From Deltaproteobacteria bacterium (GTDB lineage Bacteria; Myxococcota_A; Polyangia; Polyangiales; Ga0077539), in the NCBI GenBank assembly GCA_016218725.1, contig JACRDB010000039.1:36409-100408 (forward strand): a stretch of 64,000 nt of DNA, given 5' to 3'. This document shows, piece by piece, positions 35,101 through 43,407 of the stretch. The position numbers and the translations under genes are program-made. The notes under the pieces were generated by a model that was not told the origin of the DNA, searched no databases, and saw only the letters and a program-made list of their open reading frames with translations. How positions within the stretch are numbered: the first letter of the stretch is position 1; every line of letters begins with the position of its first letter.

Positions 35101-35823
35101 TGCTGGGGCCAGGGGACCAGCGGGCAGCTCGGCAACGGCACCACCACCTCCAGGGCCGTCCCCGGCCCCGTGGGCACGGCCACGACGACCCTCGACGACG
35201 TGGTGCAGGTCAGCGCCGGGGACCTGCACAACTGCGCCGTTCGCCGTGGAGGCACCGTTCACTGCTGGGGCCTCAACAGCAACGGCCAGCTCGGCGACGG
35301 GACCACCGCCCAGCGCCTGGCGCCCGTGCAGGTCAATGTCCCGCCGCCCTTCGTGGGCTTCCTCACCGATGGCGTCCAGGTCGCCGCGGGCTACCGCCAC
35401 ACGTGCGTCCTGCGACGAGGGGGCACCGTGGTCTGCTTCGGCGCCAACAACTATGGCGGCCTGGGCGATGGCTCCACCACCCAACGGCTCCTGCCCGTCC
35501 TGGTGGCCGGGCTCACGGACGCCGTCGAGGTCGCCGCCGGGCAGTGGTTCACCTGCGCCCGTCGCATGACCGGCCAGGTCTCCTGCTGGGGCTACAACGC
35601 CCAGGGCCAGCTCGGCGACGGGAGCACCGCCAACCGTCCCCTGCCCGTCACCGTCGGCACCCTGGGCGACGCCACCGCCATCGCCGCGGGCACCTCCCAC
35701 GTCTGCGTGCGCCGCGCGTCGGGGCAGCCCTCGTGCTGGGGCTACAGCGGCCAGGGCCAGGTCGGCAACGGCTGGATCGTCAACCACACCCCGCCCCGGG
35801 ACCTCCCCTTCGGGCTGCCGTAG
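32128..35823 (+). CDS. Large lipoprotein with MopE-type repeats and 14 RCC1-like repeats
   Basis: 1231 residues from GTG 32128 with GGGAGG upstream. Lipobox LLAAC (Cys16), an Asp/Pro/Ser/Thr linker to about residue 165, then four cysteine repeats of the MopE type to about 437 (CGDGIDDNCNGRADEGC, CGNRVDDDCDGMTDEGC and two more, each after a PCYxG...C unit). From about residue 510 there are 14 repeats with CWGxNxxGQLGD, seven before and seven after a cysteine spacer near residue 870, which predicts two seven-bladed propellers. Cell-surface, calcium-binding and protein-binding roles are inferred from the modules. Confidence 0.92.
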   Translation: MRTFAFFAIVALLAACGGGSSSGTEDTGGASDLGGEVGSDALPDNPSGDATPPGDAPGDQGPPPDSTSLDTGPADSQSPDGAPGDGPGTEDSGPDTLSSDTSTADAPPTDLPSTDTPGMDGAADGTAMDSALDTSASLDSTPEDTTGGGGDSSSGDASDGDAEPPCMTESTRPCYPGPEGTDGVGRCRGGVQVCESTRTWSLCAGAVTPALGETCGDGIDDNCNGRADEGCGECTAGAMRPCYSGPTITLDVGRCRGGTQTCDAMGRWMTGCPGEVVAAMAETCGNRVDDDCDGMTDEGCGECTPGMMRPCYSGSPGTRGVGRCVPGTQTCDAEGHWPTACAGEVLPATSETCGNRIDDTCDGMTDEGCGECTPGMTRPCYTGPAGTRGVGQCAAGTQTCPSSRVWPTTCDGEVLPRAERCNNLDDNCDGATDEDPAAMTSCALAGAVAACRSGACAVASCTGTFADCDRSAPNGCEVDTGTTVTSCGQCGRACATGQVCLAGRCTGALGLDLAAGNNHACSLLSDGRIVCWGQNSSAQLGDTTSVNRAAPVFVSGLSGVAQLALGASHSCALRTTGDVACWGLGSSGQLGDGSTASRPSPTPVFGLGDGYQLAAGGSHNCVVRRTGGVSCWGTNSSGQLGDGSFVGRTVPVSVPGLTLVSQVTAGTNHACALRLDGTVACWGANSNGQLGDLSVTVRNRPVTVPGLGDVVQVTAGSNHSCALRNTGVVLCWGGNSNGQVGDGTTMQRTAPVVVPTLVDAVQVEAGTNFTCARRATGAVVCWGLGTTGQIGDGAATTRLLPTPVTGLSDAQRIAVGGAFTCARRMSGGVVCWGQATSGQLGDGSNVSRPRADRMIFGLSGPLACPTSGCASLSVGTGNYFSCAVRPGGSLACWGQNQYGQLGDGTTQDRYGAAAVLGVTDAVQVAGGIGHTCAVRATGGVLCWGLGTQGQLGDGAMVTRPAATAVFSLTDATFVATGNNHACALRAGGTVACWGQGTSGQLGNGTTTSRAVPGPVGTATTTLDDVVQVSAGDLHNCAVRRGGTVHCWGLNSNGQLGDGTTAQRLAPVQVNVPPPFVGFLTDGVQVAAGYRHTCVLRRGGTVVCFGANNYGGLGDGSTTQRLLPVLVAGLTDAVEVAAGQWFTCARRMTGQVSCWGYNAQGQLGDGSTANRPLPVTVGTLGDATAIAAGTSHVCVRRASGQPSCWGYSGQGQVGNGWIVNHTPPRDLPFGLP

Positions 35824-35851
35824 CACCACTGTAGCTGATCGGCGCTCCTGC

Positions 35852-36655
35852 TCACCCTCGGGACAGCAGGCTCCGCGCCCAGGACGCGAAGCCCCGCGGC
35901 GCCCCGAGGCCCACCCCGGCCTCACGGAGCGCTTGCTGGAAGCCCTCCGCGAGCGTGTCCGTCCGCAGGGCGAGCTCCGGCACCGGGGCCTCGTCGAGCG
36001 CGAGCCCCAGCGCCGGCGTGGCCCCGGAGACCACGCAGCGCACCCCGAGCATCTGCGCCGCGGCCACCACCCCCCAGACCTCCGCCAGCGCCGCCCCCGT
36101 GGGCGCCACCAGGCCACCGACGTCCAACAGCGCGGTCCTCGCGTCGGCCCGGAGCATCACGCTCCCGGCGCGCTCCGCGAGCGCGCGGGCCCCGTCGGCC
36201 TCCAGGGGCCCCGCGGCGATCACCAGCACCACGCCCGGCGCCACGGGCGCCACCGGCAGCGCGTCCGCCAGGGCCTTCTGGGCCTCCGCCCGGGCCCGGT
36301 CCTCGCGGCCCCGGGCGTAGCCGTCGAGCACCAGCTGCGAGACCTCCTCCAGCGCGTCGCGGGAGGCCCCGTCGGTCCAGGTGCCCCTCCAGGCCGCCAG
36401 CGCCGCCGCGGGCGCCAGGGCCGCGTAGCCCTGGTCCCCGAGGCGGTACGCGAAGAGAAACGCCAGCGAGCGCGCGTCCCCGGGCAGCGCGGCCTCCCGC
36501 GCCTGGAACGAGCGCTCCGCGGCCTCGAAGAAGGGCCGGGCCTCGGCCACCAGGGCCTCCACCCTCGCCGAGGGCTCCGCGGCCACCCCGGGGGCCCGGC
36601 GCAGCGCCTCCCGAAAGCGCTCCCAGCGGTCCTCCCGAGCGTCCTGCGCGCTCAT
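35852..36655 (-). CDS. STAS domain protein, RsbR-like regulator
   Basis: 267 residues from ATG 36655, overlapping the stop of the upstream glycosyltransferase by four bases. The N-terminal 130 residues are helical (ARPFFEAAERSFQAREAAL; GDQGYAALAPAAALAAW) and may sense a signal. The C-terminal STAS domain is seen as GVVLVIAAGPLEADGARAL, ALLDVGGLVAPTGAAL and MLGVRCVVSGATPALGLAL. STAS proteins act in stressosome and anti-anti-sigma pathways. Whether the Thr of the VAPTGA loop is the phosphorylation site is inference. Confidence 0.75.
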   Translation of the reverse strand: MSAQDAREDRWERFREALRRAPGVAAEPSARVEALVAEARPFFEAAERSFQAREAALPGDARSLAFLFAYRLGDQGYAALAPAAALAAWRGTWTDGASRDALEEVSQLVLDGYARGREDRARAEAQKALADALPVAPVAPGVVLVIAAGPLEADGARALAERAGSVMLRADARTALLDVGGLVAPTGAALAEVWGVVAAAQMLGVRCVVSGATPALGLALDEAPVPELALRTDTLAEGFQQALREAGVGLGAPRGFASWARSLLSRG

Positions 36656-39405
36656 CGCGGCGCCGTCCGACCGCGGGTCCCTACGGTCCCGAGCCGCGCC
36701 TCCACAAGTACAAACTTGTTGTCTTCGGCCTCCGTGCTGAGCGTGTGCCCGTCGCCCCCGGTGCCTCGGATGGTGGACAGGAGCGACGGCCAGCGCGAGT
36801 GCTCCGTGACGAAGAACACCCGCTCCCCGAGGTGGCGCTGGACCCAGTCGGCGGTGCGGTCGGTGCAGTACTTGAGCCCGCACTCCATCGCGATGGCGTG
36901 GTTGCCCGTGTAGAAGTTCTCGCCCTTCCAGTTCATCTGGTGGGCCACGATGGGGTCGTGGGTCAGCGGCTCCGTGGAGGTCCCCCGCGGCGACTGGGGG
37001 CCCCGCGCCGCGCGGCGGGCGTAGTAGCGCTCGAAGAGCGGCCGCTGGGACCAGTGGGGCGTGAGCTCCAGCATGTACACGTCCAGGGACCACGCCGCGA
37101 AGAGCGCCGCGAAGGCCACCGCGCCCTGCACCGCGTAGGGCCGGAGCCTCGCCAGGGAGAGGAGCGCCAGGCTGGCCACGGCCACGGCGCCGAAGCCGAA
37201 GAGCACCGCGCGGTAATCCAGCACCCGCGTCGGCCAGGGGCGGTCGTAGTTGTAGACGAACAGATGGATCAGCCGCATGTACCCCGGCGGGTTCGAGCGC
37301 ACCACCACCAGGTCCCTCGCCACCAGCGCCGTCACCGCCGCGGCCGCCAGCGCAGCGGCCCCGAGGCCCTGCTGGGCCACGGCCTCGCGCAGCGTAGGCT
37401 CGCCTCGCGGCCTGCGGCTCCACCAGGCCCCGAGGGCCCACAGCGCCACGGCCCCCGCGAACAGGAGCGCACCGAGCGCCGCGTTGGGGGGCACCGTGCC
37501 CCGGGCCGGGAGCCTCCCGCTCCAGGAGCCCACGAAGCGCGTGGCGCCCGCGACGGCGAGCGCCAGGCCCAGCACCTGCGCCGCCGCGGGCGCCAGCGGG
37601 TGCAGCGCCCCGGGCACATCGGGAGCCTCCTTCGGGGCCTCGCGGTAGTGCGCCGCCTCGCCGTCCGCCAGCGCCAGCGGCGCGGGCCCCGCGGCGGGGC
37701 CCCGCATGCGATCGAGGAGGAGGCCCACCAGCACCGCCGCGCCCGGCAGCGCGGGGAAGATGTAGTGATGGAACTTCGTGGCCATCACGCTGAAGAGCAC
37801 GAAGGCCACGGTGAACCACAGGAGCGCGACGCGGGCGACGTCCCTGCGGGCCTCGGAGGCCCCGGAGGGGACCAGGAGCCTCCAGCCCGCCAGCGCCGCG
37901 GGGACCAGGCCCGTCCACGGGAACATCGCGTAGCCGAGCTGCCAGAGGAAGTACCGTACGCTGCCGGTGTCCCCGTGGACGCCCACCACCGTGCGATTGA
38001 TGATGTCATGCACGATGAAGCGCTGGAGGAACTCCTGCCCGAGGCGCCCGGAGATCGCCACGAACCACGGCATACCCACGAGGAGGAACACCAGGAGCCC
38101 GCGCCCTACGTGGAGCCTGCGCAGGTCGCTCCAGCGGCCCGAGGCGGGCGCGTGGCAGAGCACCACCGCGATGGGGATCGCGAGCCCCGCGGGCCCCTTG
38201 CCCAGCGTGGCCACCGCGCACCACGCATAGGCCAGCACCAGGAAGAGCGCCCGGCGCGAGCGCTCCCTCGCCAGGTCCCTGAGGAGCCACACCAGCAGCG
38301 CCGCCCACGCGAGGCCCTGGAGCACCGACGGGAAGAAGGGCGTGGCCCCGGCGAAGCGCTCCCACGGCGGCGAGCCCACGACGCTCGCGGCGGCGGTGGC
38401 CCCGGAGTTGCCCCCGCTGCCCGAGTAGAACACCTCCACCGGGAACTGAACCCCGCCCAGGGTGCTCGCGGCGAAGCGCCGACACTGGCCCTCGGGCATG
38501 TCCCCGGGGCACGAGAGCATCACCGTGCGCGTCAGGAGGTACGCCACCTGCGGCAGCACCAGGACGAGCACCAGCCCCACGGTGAGGTGCCAGAGGGACA
38601 CCCGGAGCGTCACCGGGCCCAGAGTTACCCTCCGGGCTACGAGCATCTCTCCAGGGTCCGCGGTGAGCGCCAGGAGGTACATGCTCATGGCGATGGTGAG
38701 CGACGCCACGAAGGGCATGTCCGTCATGGCCTGGTGCGCCAGGAAGAACCAGTGGGGCATGGTGGCCAGAACCAGCGCCGCCAGGGCCCCGGCCCTGGGC
38801 CCCCAGGCGCTGGCCACCGCGCGGTAGAGCGCCCAGAGCGCCCCCAGGGCCAGGAAGCACACCGGCAGGCGAATGCACCATTCCTGCCACTGAGGTCCCG
38901 CGTCGGCGCCGATCTGGAGCCCAAAGAGGGTGCCCGCTCCCATGCCCAGGGCGCTCATCCAGAAGATGAGAATGGGCTTGGACATGAACCAGCCCTCCTG
39001 GGCCCACCAGAGGGTGATCCAGTCGTCCCGCGCCAGGATCTCCCGCGCCACCTCGCTGTAGTGCGTCTCCCACGGGTCCCAGAGGCCAAAGACCCCCGCC
39101 GTCGGGAGGTACAGGAGCCCACTGATACCCAACACCCACACTACCTCCCTTCTCCACCATGGACGTACATCGTGGGTGGGTGTAGTTTCGTCTCCACGCA
39201 GGTCCAGGGGAGAGTCCCCGAGGAGGCCGAGGAGGCCGAGCACCGCGGCGAGCACGAGGAGCGCTCCGAGGAGCGTGCCTCCGCGGACGTGGCCGGGGAT
39301 CCGGAGGAGCACGGCGAGGAGCGCCAGCGGGACCCCCGCCAGCGCCAGGTCCCTGCGGCGTGACGAGGGTGGGGTCCCTCCCTCGGGGGCGCTGCGGTCG
39401 GCCAT
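36652..39405 (-). CDS. PMT/ArnT-like membrane glycosyltransferase, copy 1
   Basis: 917 residues with about a dozen hydrophobic helices and a large soluble segment near the C-terminus. The first-loop motif characteristic of GT39/GT83 enzymes is present: LWDPWETHYSEVAREILARDDWITLWW, read here as DPWE followed by YSEVAREIL (catalytic acidic pair region), then GWFMSKPILIFWMSALGM. Further: QAMTDMPFVASLTIAMSM and KFHHYIFPALPGAAVL. These enzymes use polyprenyl-phosphate sugars to glycosylate lipids or proteins. It follows copy 2 with a six-base gap and is coupled to the STAS gene. Confidence 0.88.
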   Translation of the reverse strand: MADRSAPEGGTPPSSRRRDLALAGVPLALLAVLLRIPGHVRGGTLLGALLVLAAVLGLLGLLGDSPLDLRGDETTPTHDVRPWWRREVVWVLGISGLLYLPTAGVFGLWDPWETHYSEVAREILARDDWITLWWAQEGWFMSKPILIFWMSALGMGAGTLFGLQIGADAGPQWQEWCIRLPVCFLALGALWALYRAVASAWGPRAGALAALVLATMPHWFFLAHQAMTDMPFVASLTIAMSMYLLALTADPGEMLVARRVTLGPVTLRVSLWHLTVGLVLVLVLPQVAYLLTRTVMLSCPGDMPEGQCRRFAASTLGGVQFPVEVFYSGSGGNSGATAAASVVGSPPWERFAGATPFFPSVLQGLAWAALLVWLLRDLARERSRRALFLVLAYAWCAVATLGKGPAGLAIPIAVVLCHAPASGRWSDLRRLHVGRGLLVFLLVGMPWFVAISGRLGQEFLQRFIVHDIINRTVVGVHGDTGSVRYFLWQLGYAMFPWTGLVPAALAGWRLLVPSGASEARRDVARVALLWFTVAFVLFSVMATKFHHYIFPALPGAAVLVGLLLDRMRGPAAGPAPLALADGEAAHYREAPKEAPDVPGALHPLAPAAAQVLGLALAVAGATRFVGSWSGRLPARGTVPPNAALGALLFAGAVALWALGAWWSRRPRGEPTLREAVAQQGLGAAALAAAAVTALVARDLVVVRSNPPGYMRLIHLFVYNYDRPWPTRVLDYRAVLFGFGAVAVASLALLSLARLRPYAVQGAVAFAALFAAWSLDVYMLELTPHWSQRPLFERYYARRAARGPQSPRGTSTEPLTHDPIVAHQMNWKGENFYTGNHAIAMECGLKYCTDRTADWVQRHLGERVFFVTEHSRWPSLLSTIRGTGGDGHTLSTEAEDNKFVLVEARLGTVGTRGRTAPR

Positions 39406-39411
39406 TGCCTT

Positions 39412-42360
39412 CTACCGGTTCCCGACCCGGGCCTCGATGAGCACGAACTTGTTGTTCACGTACTCGTCGGTGATCGTGTGGGCCTCGCCGCCGGTGGCCC
39501 GGACGTGCGCCATGATGGAGCTCCCGTGGGGGTGCTCGGTCACGAAGAACACCCGCTGCCCGCGGTGCTGCTCCAGCCACTGCCGGGCGTGGTTTGAGCA
39601 GAAGGGCAGCTCGCCGCAGTCCAGCATGGCGCAGTGTCCGCCAGTGTAGAAGTTCTCGCCCTTCCAGTTCATCATATAGGCGCCGCAGGGGTCCGCGCGG
39701 TAGCGCGCGTCCTCGCCGAAGTGCTCCTCGTTCTCGCCCCGCATCGCGCGCCGGGCGAAGTACCGTTCGAAGAGCCCCCGCTGGGACCAGTGGTGCCCCA
39801 CGTCGATCATGTACACGTCCAGGCACCAGGCGGCGAAGAAGAAGCCCAGGGCCACGAGGCCCCGCGCCGCGTAGGCCCGGAGGCGGTGCACCGCCAGGAG
39901 CGCCGCGGCCAGCACCGCCACGGCCCCGAACCCGATCAGGATCGGGTGGTAGTCAAAGGACTGCACCGGCCACTGGCGCTCGTACTGGTACGTGAAGAGC
40001 TGCAGGAGCCGCTGGTAGCCCGGGGGCCTGGAGGCACCCGTGTACCCGAGGTCCCGGGCCACGAAGGCCAGCACCGCGGCGGCCCCGAGCCCCATGGCCC
40101 CGAAGGCCACCGGGTCGTAGGTCCGATCCGTCACCCCCGCCCCGCGGCCAAGGGGCGCGGAGAAGAACCCGAGGAGCGAGCCCAGGCGCGGGCGCTCCTC
40201 GGCGCTCACGACGGCCTCGGAGTCCGGGTCCTCGGGCTCCGAGCCGCGACCCAGGCTCCAGGCCACATACAAGAGCCCCGCCCCGAGGGCGAGGCAGCCG
40301 ATCCCGAGGCCCACGTTCCCGGCAGGGAGCTCCGCGCCCGCGCGCCGCGGCAGGAGCCCCCGCGGTGACCCGAAGAAATTGGCCACGCCGAGCACCAGCG
40401 CGAGGGTCCCCCCGGCCAGCGCCGCGAGGCTCCCGCCGGGGTTCCTCGCGCGGCGCAGGTCGTGGCCCTCCAGCATCCGGTGCAGGAGGAGCCCCACCAT
40501 CACCGCCGCGCCCGGGACCGCGGGGAAGATGTAATGGTGGAACTTGGTGATCATGGCGCTGAACAGGTAGAACGCCACGAGGAACCAGAGCATCCCGAGC
40601 CGCGCGACGCGCTTCTGTGCGGTGGTGGAGCTCTCTGGAACGATGTGCCGCCAGGCCACCAGGGCCGAGGGCACCAGCCCCGTCCACGGGAACATCGCGT
40701 ACCCGAGCTGCCACACGAAGTACCGGAAGGTCCCGGTGTCCCCGTGGACGCCCGCGAAGGTGCGATTGATCAGGTCGTGGACGATGAACCGGTCAAAGAA
40801 CTCGTTGCCCAGGCGCCCGAGGATGGCGACGTACCACGGCAGGCCGGCCACGCAGAAGATCAGGAGCCCCGTCCCGATGCGCGCCCGCGGCAGGAGGTTC
40901 CAGGTGCGGGAGGTGACCAGGAAGAGCCCCGCCACGCCCACGGGGATGGCGAGCCCGGCGGGCCCCTTGCCCATGGTGCTCACCCCACACCAGAGGAACA
41001 TCAGCACGAAATACAGGTCCACCTGGCGGCGCTCCCGCCGCAGGAGCCACAGGGCCCCGGCGCCAAGGAGCGTCCAGAGCACGCCCTGGAGCACCGAGGG
41101 GAAGAAGGGCACCACGCTCAGGAGGCGCTCCCACCCGGGGGAGCCGGGCACGCTCGAAGCGAGGTCCGGGCCGGAGTTGCCCGCGGAGCCGTAGTAGTAG
41201 CTCTCCACGGGGAACTGCATGGCCCCGAGGCGGTTCATCGCCAGCATCTCCTGGCACTGGGCGAGCCTGGCGTCCGGCGGGCACCCGAGCACCATGGGCC
41301 GAGTCAGGAGGTACATCACCTGCGGCAGGGCGATCAGCAGGAAGGCCCCCACGGCCAGGTGCCAGAGCGAAACCCGGAAGGTCCAGGGCCCGAGGGAGAT
41401 CCTCCGGGGCGCGGCCAGGGCGTCCGTGGGGACCGAGACCGCGCGCATGAGCATCGCCATGGCGATGGTGAGCGGCGCCACGAAGGGCATGTCCGTCATG
41501 GCCTGGTGCGCCAGGAAGAACCAGTGGGGCATGGTGGCCAGAACCAGCGCCACGAGGAGCCCCGCCCGACGCCCCCAGGCCCCCGCGACCCCGCGGTAGA
41601 GCGCGTAGAGCGCCCCCATGGCCAGCAGCGAGATGGGGACCCGGATGCACCACTCCTGCCATTGAGGCCCGGAGTCGGCCACCGTACGCAGGCCGAACAT
41701 GGACCCGAAGCCCATGCCCAGGGCGCTCATCCAGAAGATGAGAATGGGCTTGGACATGAACCAGCCCTCCTGGCCCCACCAGAGGGTGATCCAGTCGTCC
41801 CGCGCCAGGATCTCCCGCGCCACCTCGCTATAGTGCGTCTCCCACGGGTCCCAGAGGCCCGAGGTGCCCGCCCTGGGGAGGTAGAGGAGCCCCCCAAAGG
41901 CCACCACCCAGGAGCCCTCCCGCTGCCACCAGGGCCGCGCCGGGCCCGCGGGGCCGACCTCGTCGCCGCGCAGGTCCAGCGGCGAGTCCCCGAGGAGCCC
42001 CAGGAGCCCCACCGTGGCCAACGCAGTGAAAACCAGCCCCGCGAGGACACCGACGGCCAGGTGCCCCCGATGGGCCATGAGCCCGGCCAGGCCGAGGAGG
42101 GAGAACACCACGAGCCCGAGGTCCCGGCCCCGGGGCCTGGACGGCTCGAAGCGCGGCGCCGTCTGGGGAGCCCCGTCCGGGGGCTGCACGGTCACCGCGG
42201 GCGCGGGGGTCTCAGGGGCGCTGGGAGGTGCGTCTGGGCTGGCGGCGGCCTCGGCGGCGGGGGCCGCGGGCTCTCCAGGAGGCGTCTGGGGCGCGCTCTC
42301 CGTGGTCTGGGCGGCGCCCTCGTCCGCCGGGTCCGGGGTCTTGGAAGGAGGATCGGCCAT
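39412..42360 (-). CDS. PMT/ArnT-like membrane glycosyltransferase, copy 2
   Basis: 982 residues. The first 75 residues are a Pro/Ala/Glu-rich cytoplasmic extension missing from copy 1. The rest parallels copy 1 closely: GLWDPWETHYSEVAR, GQEGWFMSKPILIFWMS, HQAMTDMPFVAPLTIAMAM, KFHHYIFPAVPGAAVM and a C-terminal soluble domain with HVRATGGEAHTITDEYVNNKF. The pair is clearly a tandem duplication; divergence is greatest in the N-terminus and in the loop before the last helices, suggesting different acceptors. queA lies 33 bases upstream on the same strand. Confidence 0.88.
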   Translation of the reverse strand: MADPPSKTPDPADEGAAQTTESAPQTPPGEPAAPAAEAAASPDAPPSAPETPAPAVTVQPPDGAPQTAPRFEPSRPRGRDLGLVVFSLLGLAGLMAHRGHLAVGVLAGLVFTALATVGLLGLLGDSPLDLRGDEVGPAGPARPWWQREGSWVVAFGGLLYLPRAGTSGLWDPWETHYSEVAREILARDDWITLWWGQEGWFMSKPILIFWMSALGMGFGSMFGLRTVADSGPQWQEWCIRVPISLLAMGALYALYRGVAGAWGRRAGLLVALVLATMPHWFFLAHQAMTDMPFVAPLTIAMAMLMRAVSVPTDALAAPRRISLGPWTFRVSLWHLAVGAFLLIALPQVMYLLTRPMVLGCPPDARLAQCQEMLAMNRLGAMQFPVESYYYGSAGNSGPDLASSVPGSPGWERLLSVVPFFPSVLQGVLWTLLGAGALWLLRRERRQVDLYFVLMFLWCGVSTMGKGPAGLAIPVGVAGLFLVTSRTWNLLPRARIGTGLLIFCVAGLPWYVAILGRLGNEFFDRFIVHDLINRTFAGVHGDTGTFRYFVWQLGYAMFPWTGLVPSALVAWRHIVPESSTTAQKRVARLGMLWFLVAFYLFSAMITKFHHYIFPAVPGAAVMVGLLLHRMLEGHDLRRARNPGGSLAALAGGTLALVLGVANFFGSPRGLLPRRAGAELPAGNVGLGIGCLALGAGLLYVAWSLGRGSEPEDPDSEAVVSAEERPRLGSLLGFFSAPLGRGAGVTDRTYDPVAFGAMGLGAAAVLAFVARDLGYTGASRPPGYQRLLQLFTYQYERQWPVQSFDYHPILIGFGAVAVLAAALLAVHRLRAYAARGLVALGFFFAAWCLDVYMIDVGHHWSQRGLFERYFARRAMRGENEEHFGEDARYRADPCGAYMMNWKGENFYTGGHCAMLDCGELPFCSNHARQWLEQHRGQRVFFVTEHPHGSSIMAHVRATGGEAHTITDEYVNNKFVLIEARVGNR

Positions 42361-42393
42361 GAGATCCCTGGCCTCATAGCAGAAAGTACCGGG

Positions 42394-43407
42394 CTAGACG
42401 ATCAGCATGGCGTCGCCATAGGAGAAGAACCGGTACCCCCGGGCGATGGCCTCGCGGTAGGCCTCGCGGACGCGGTCCACCCCGGCGAGGGCCATCACCA
42501 GCGCCAGGAGCGTGCTCCTCGGGAGGTGGAAATTGGTCATGAGCGCGTCCACCACGCGGAAGGCAGAGCCCGGCTGGAGCAGGAGCCGGGTGTCCCCGCG
42601 GGGCTCCCCGGTGGCGGCGAAGGACTCCAGCGCCCTCACCGCGGTGGTGCCCACGGCGAGCACCCGCCGCCCCTCACGCCGGGCCTGGTCCACCGCGCGG
42701 GCGGTCTCCTCGGGGACCTCGTACCACTCGCGGTGCATCGGGTGCAGGTCCAGGTCCTCCACGGTCACCGGCGCGAAGGTGCCCGCCCCCACGTGGAGCG
42801 TCACCGCGCAGAGCGCGCAGCCCCGGCGGCGCAGGGCCTCCAGGCCCTCGGGGGTGAGGTGCAGGCCCGCGGTGGGCGCCGCCACGGCGCCTGGCACCCG
42901 CGCGTACACCGTCTGGTAGCGCACGCGGTCGGCCTCCGTGGGCGCTCGGCGGAGGTACGGCGGCAGAGGGACCTCGCCGTCCCTCGCGAGGGCCTGGTCC
43001 GGGTCCGCGCATTGGAGCTCCACCAGGAGGCCCTCGTCCGTGCGCCCGAGGATCTTCACGGCCAGGGCCGGGGAGACCGTCACGGTGGTGTCCGGGCGCA
43101 GGGGCTTGGAGGCCCTCCCGAGCGCCAGCCAGCGGCGCCGGGTGTCGTCCAGGGCCCGCAGGAGGAACACCTCCACGCGACCGCCGGAGGCGCGCGTCCC
43201 GTGGAGCCTCGCGGGGATCACCCGCGTGTCATTGACCACCACCAGCGACCCTTCGGGCACCCACCGCGAGAGGTCCCTCACGGCGCCGTGGGTGAGCGCC
43301 CCGGTGGCCCTGGGGAGCACCAGGAGCCTGGCGCCGTCGCGCTCGGGCGTGGGCTCCCGGGCGATGAGCGCCGGGGGCAGCGCGTAGTCCAGCGCGTCAA
43401 CGCGCAT
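42394..43407 (-). CDS. queA: S-adenosylmethionine:tRNA ribosyltransferase-isomerase
   Basis: 337 residues. QueA transfers the ribosyl part of SAM to preQ1 in tRNA to give epoxyqueuosine. Conserved stretches: DYALPPALIAREP at the N-terminus, LVVVNDTRVIPARLHG, PTAGLHLTPEGL, TLHVGAGTFAPV, and ALMTNFHLPRSTLLALVMALAG near the C-terminus. Length is normal for the family. Its start overlaps the upstream beta-propeller gene by 11 bases. No tgt or other queuosine gene is nearby. Confidence 0.97.
   Translation of the reverse strand: MRVDALDYALPPALIAREPTPERDGARLLVLPRATGALTHGAVRDLSRWVPEGSLVVVNDTRVIPARLHGTRASGGRVEVFLLRALDDTRRRWLALGRASKPLRPDTTVTVSPALAVKILGRTDEGLLVELQCADPDQALARDGEVPLPPYLRRAPTEADRVRYQTVYARVPGAVAAPTAGLHLTPEGLEALRRRGCALCAVTLHVGAGTFAPVTVEDLDLHPMHREWYEVPEETARAVDQARREGRRVLAVGTTAVRALESFAATGEPRGDTRLLLQPGSAFRVVDALMTNFHLPRSTLLALVMALAGVDRVREAYREAIARGYRFFSYGDAMLIV

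Noticed and set aside
36745..39363. An 872-codon plus-strand open frame
   Set aside because: Antisense to glycosyltransferase copy 1; no domain, no ribosome site, biased composition.
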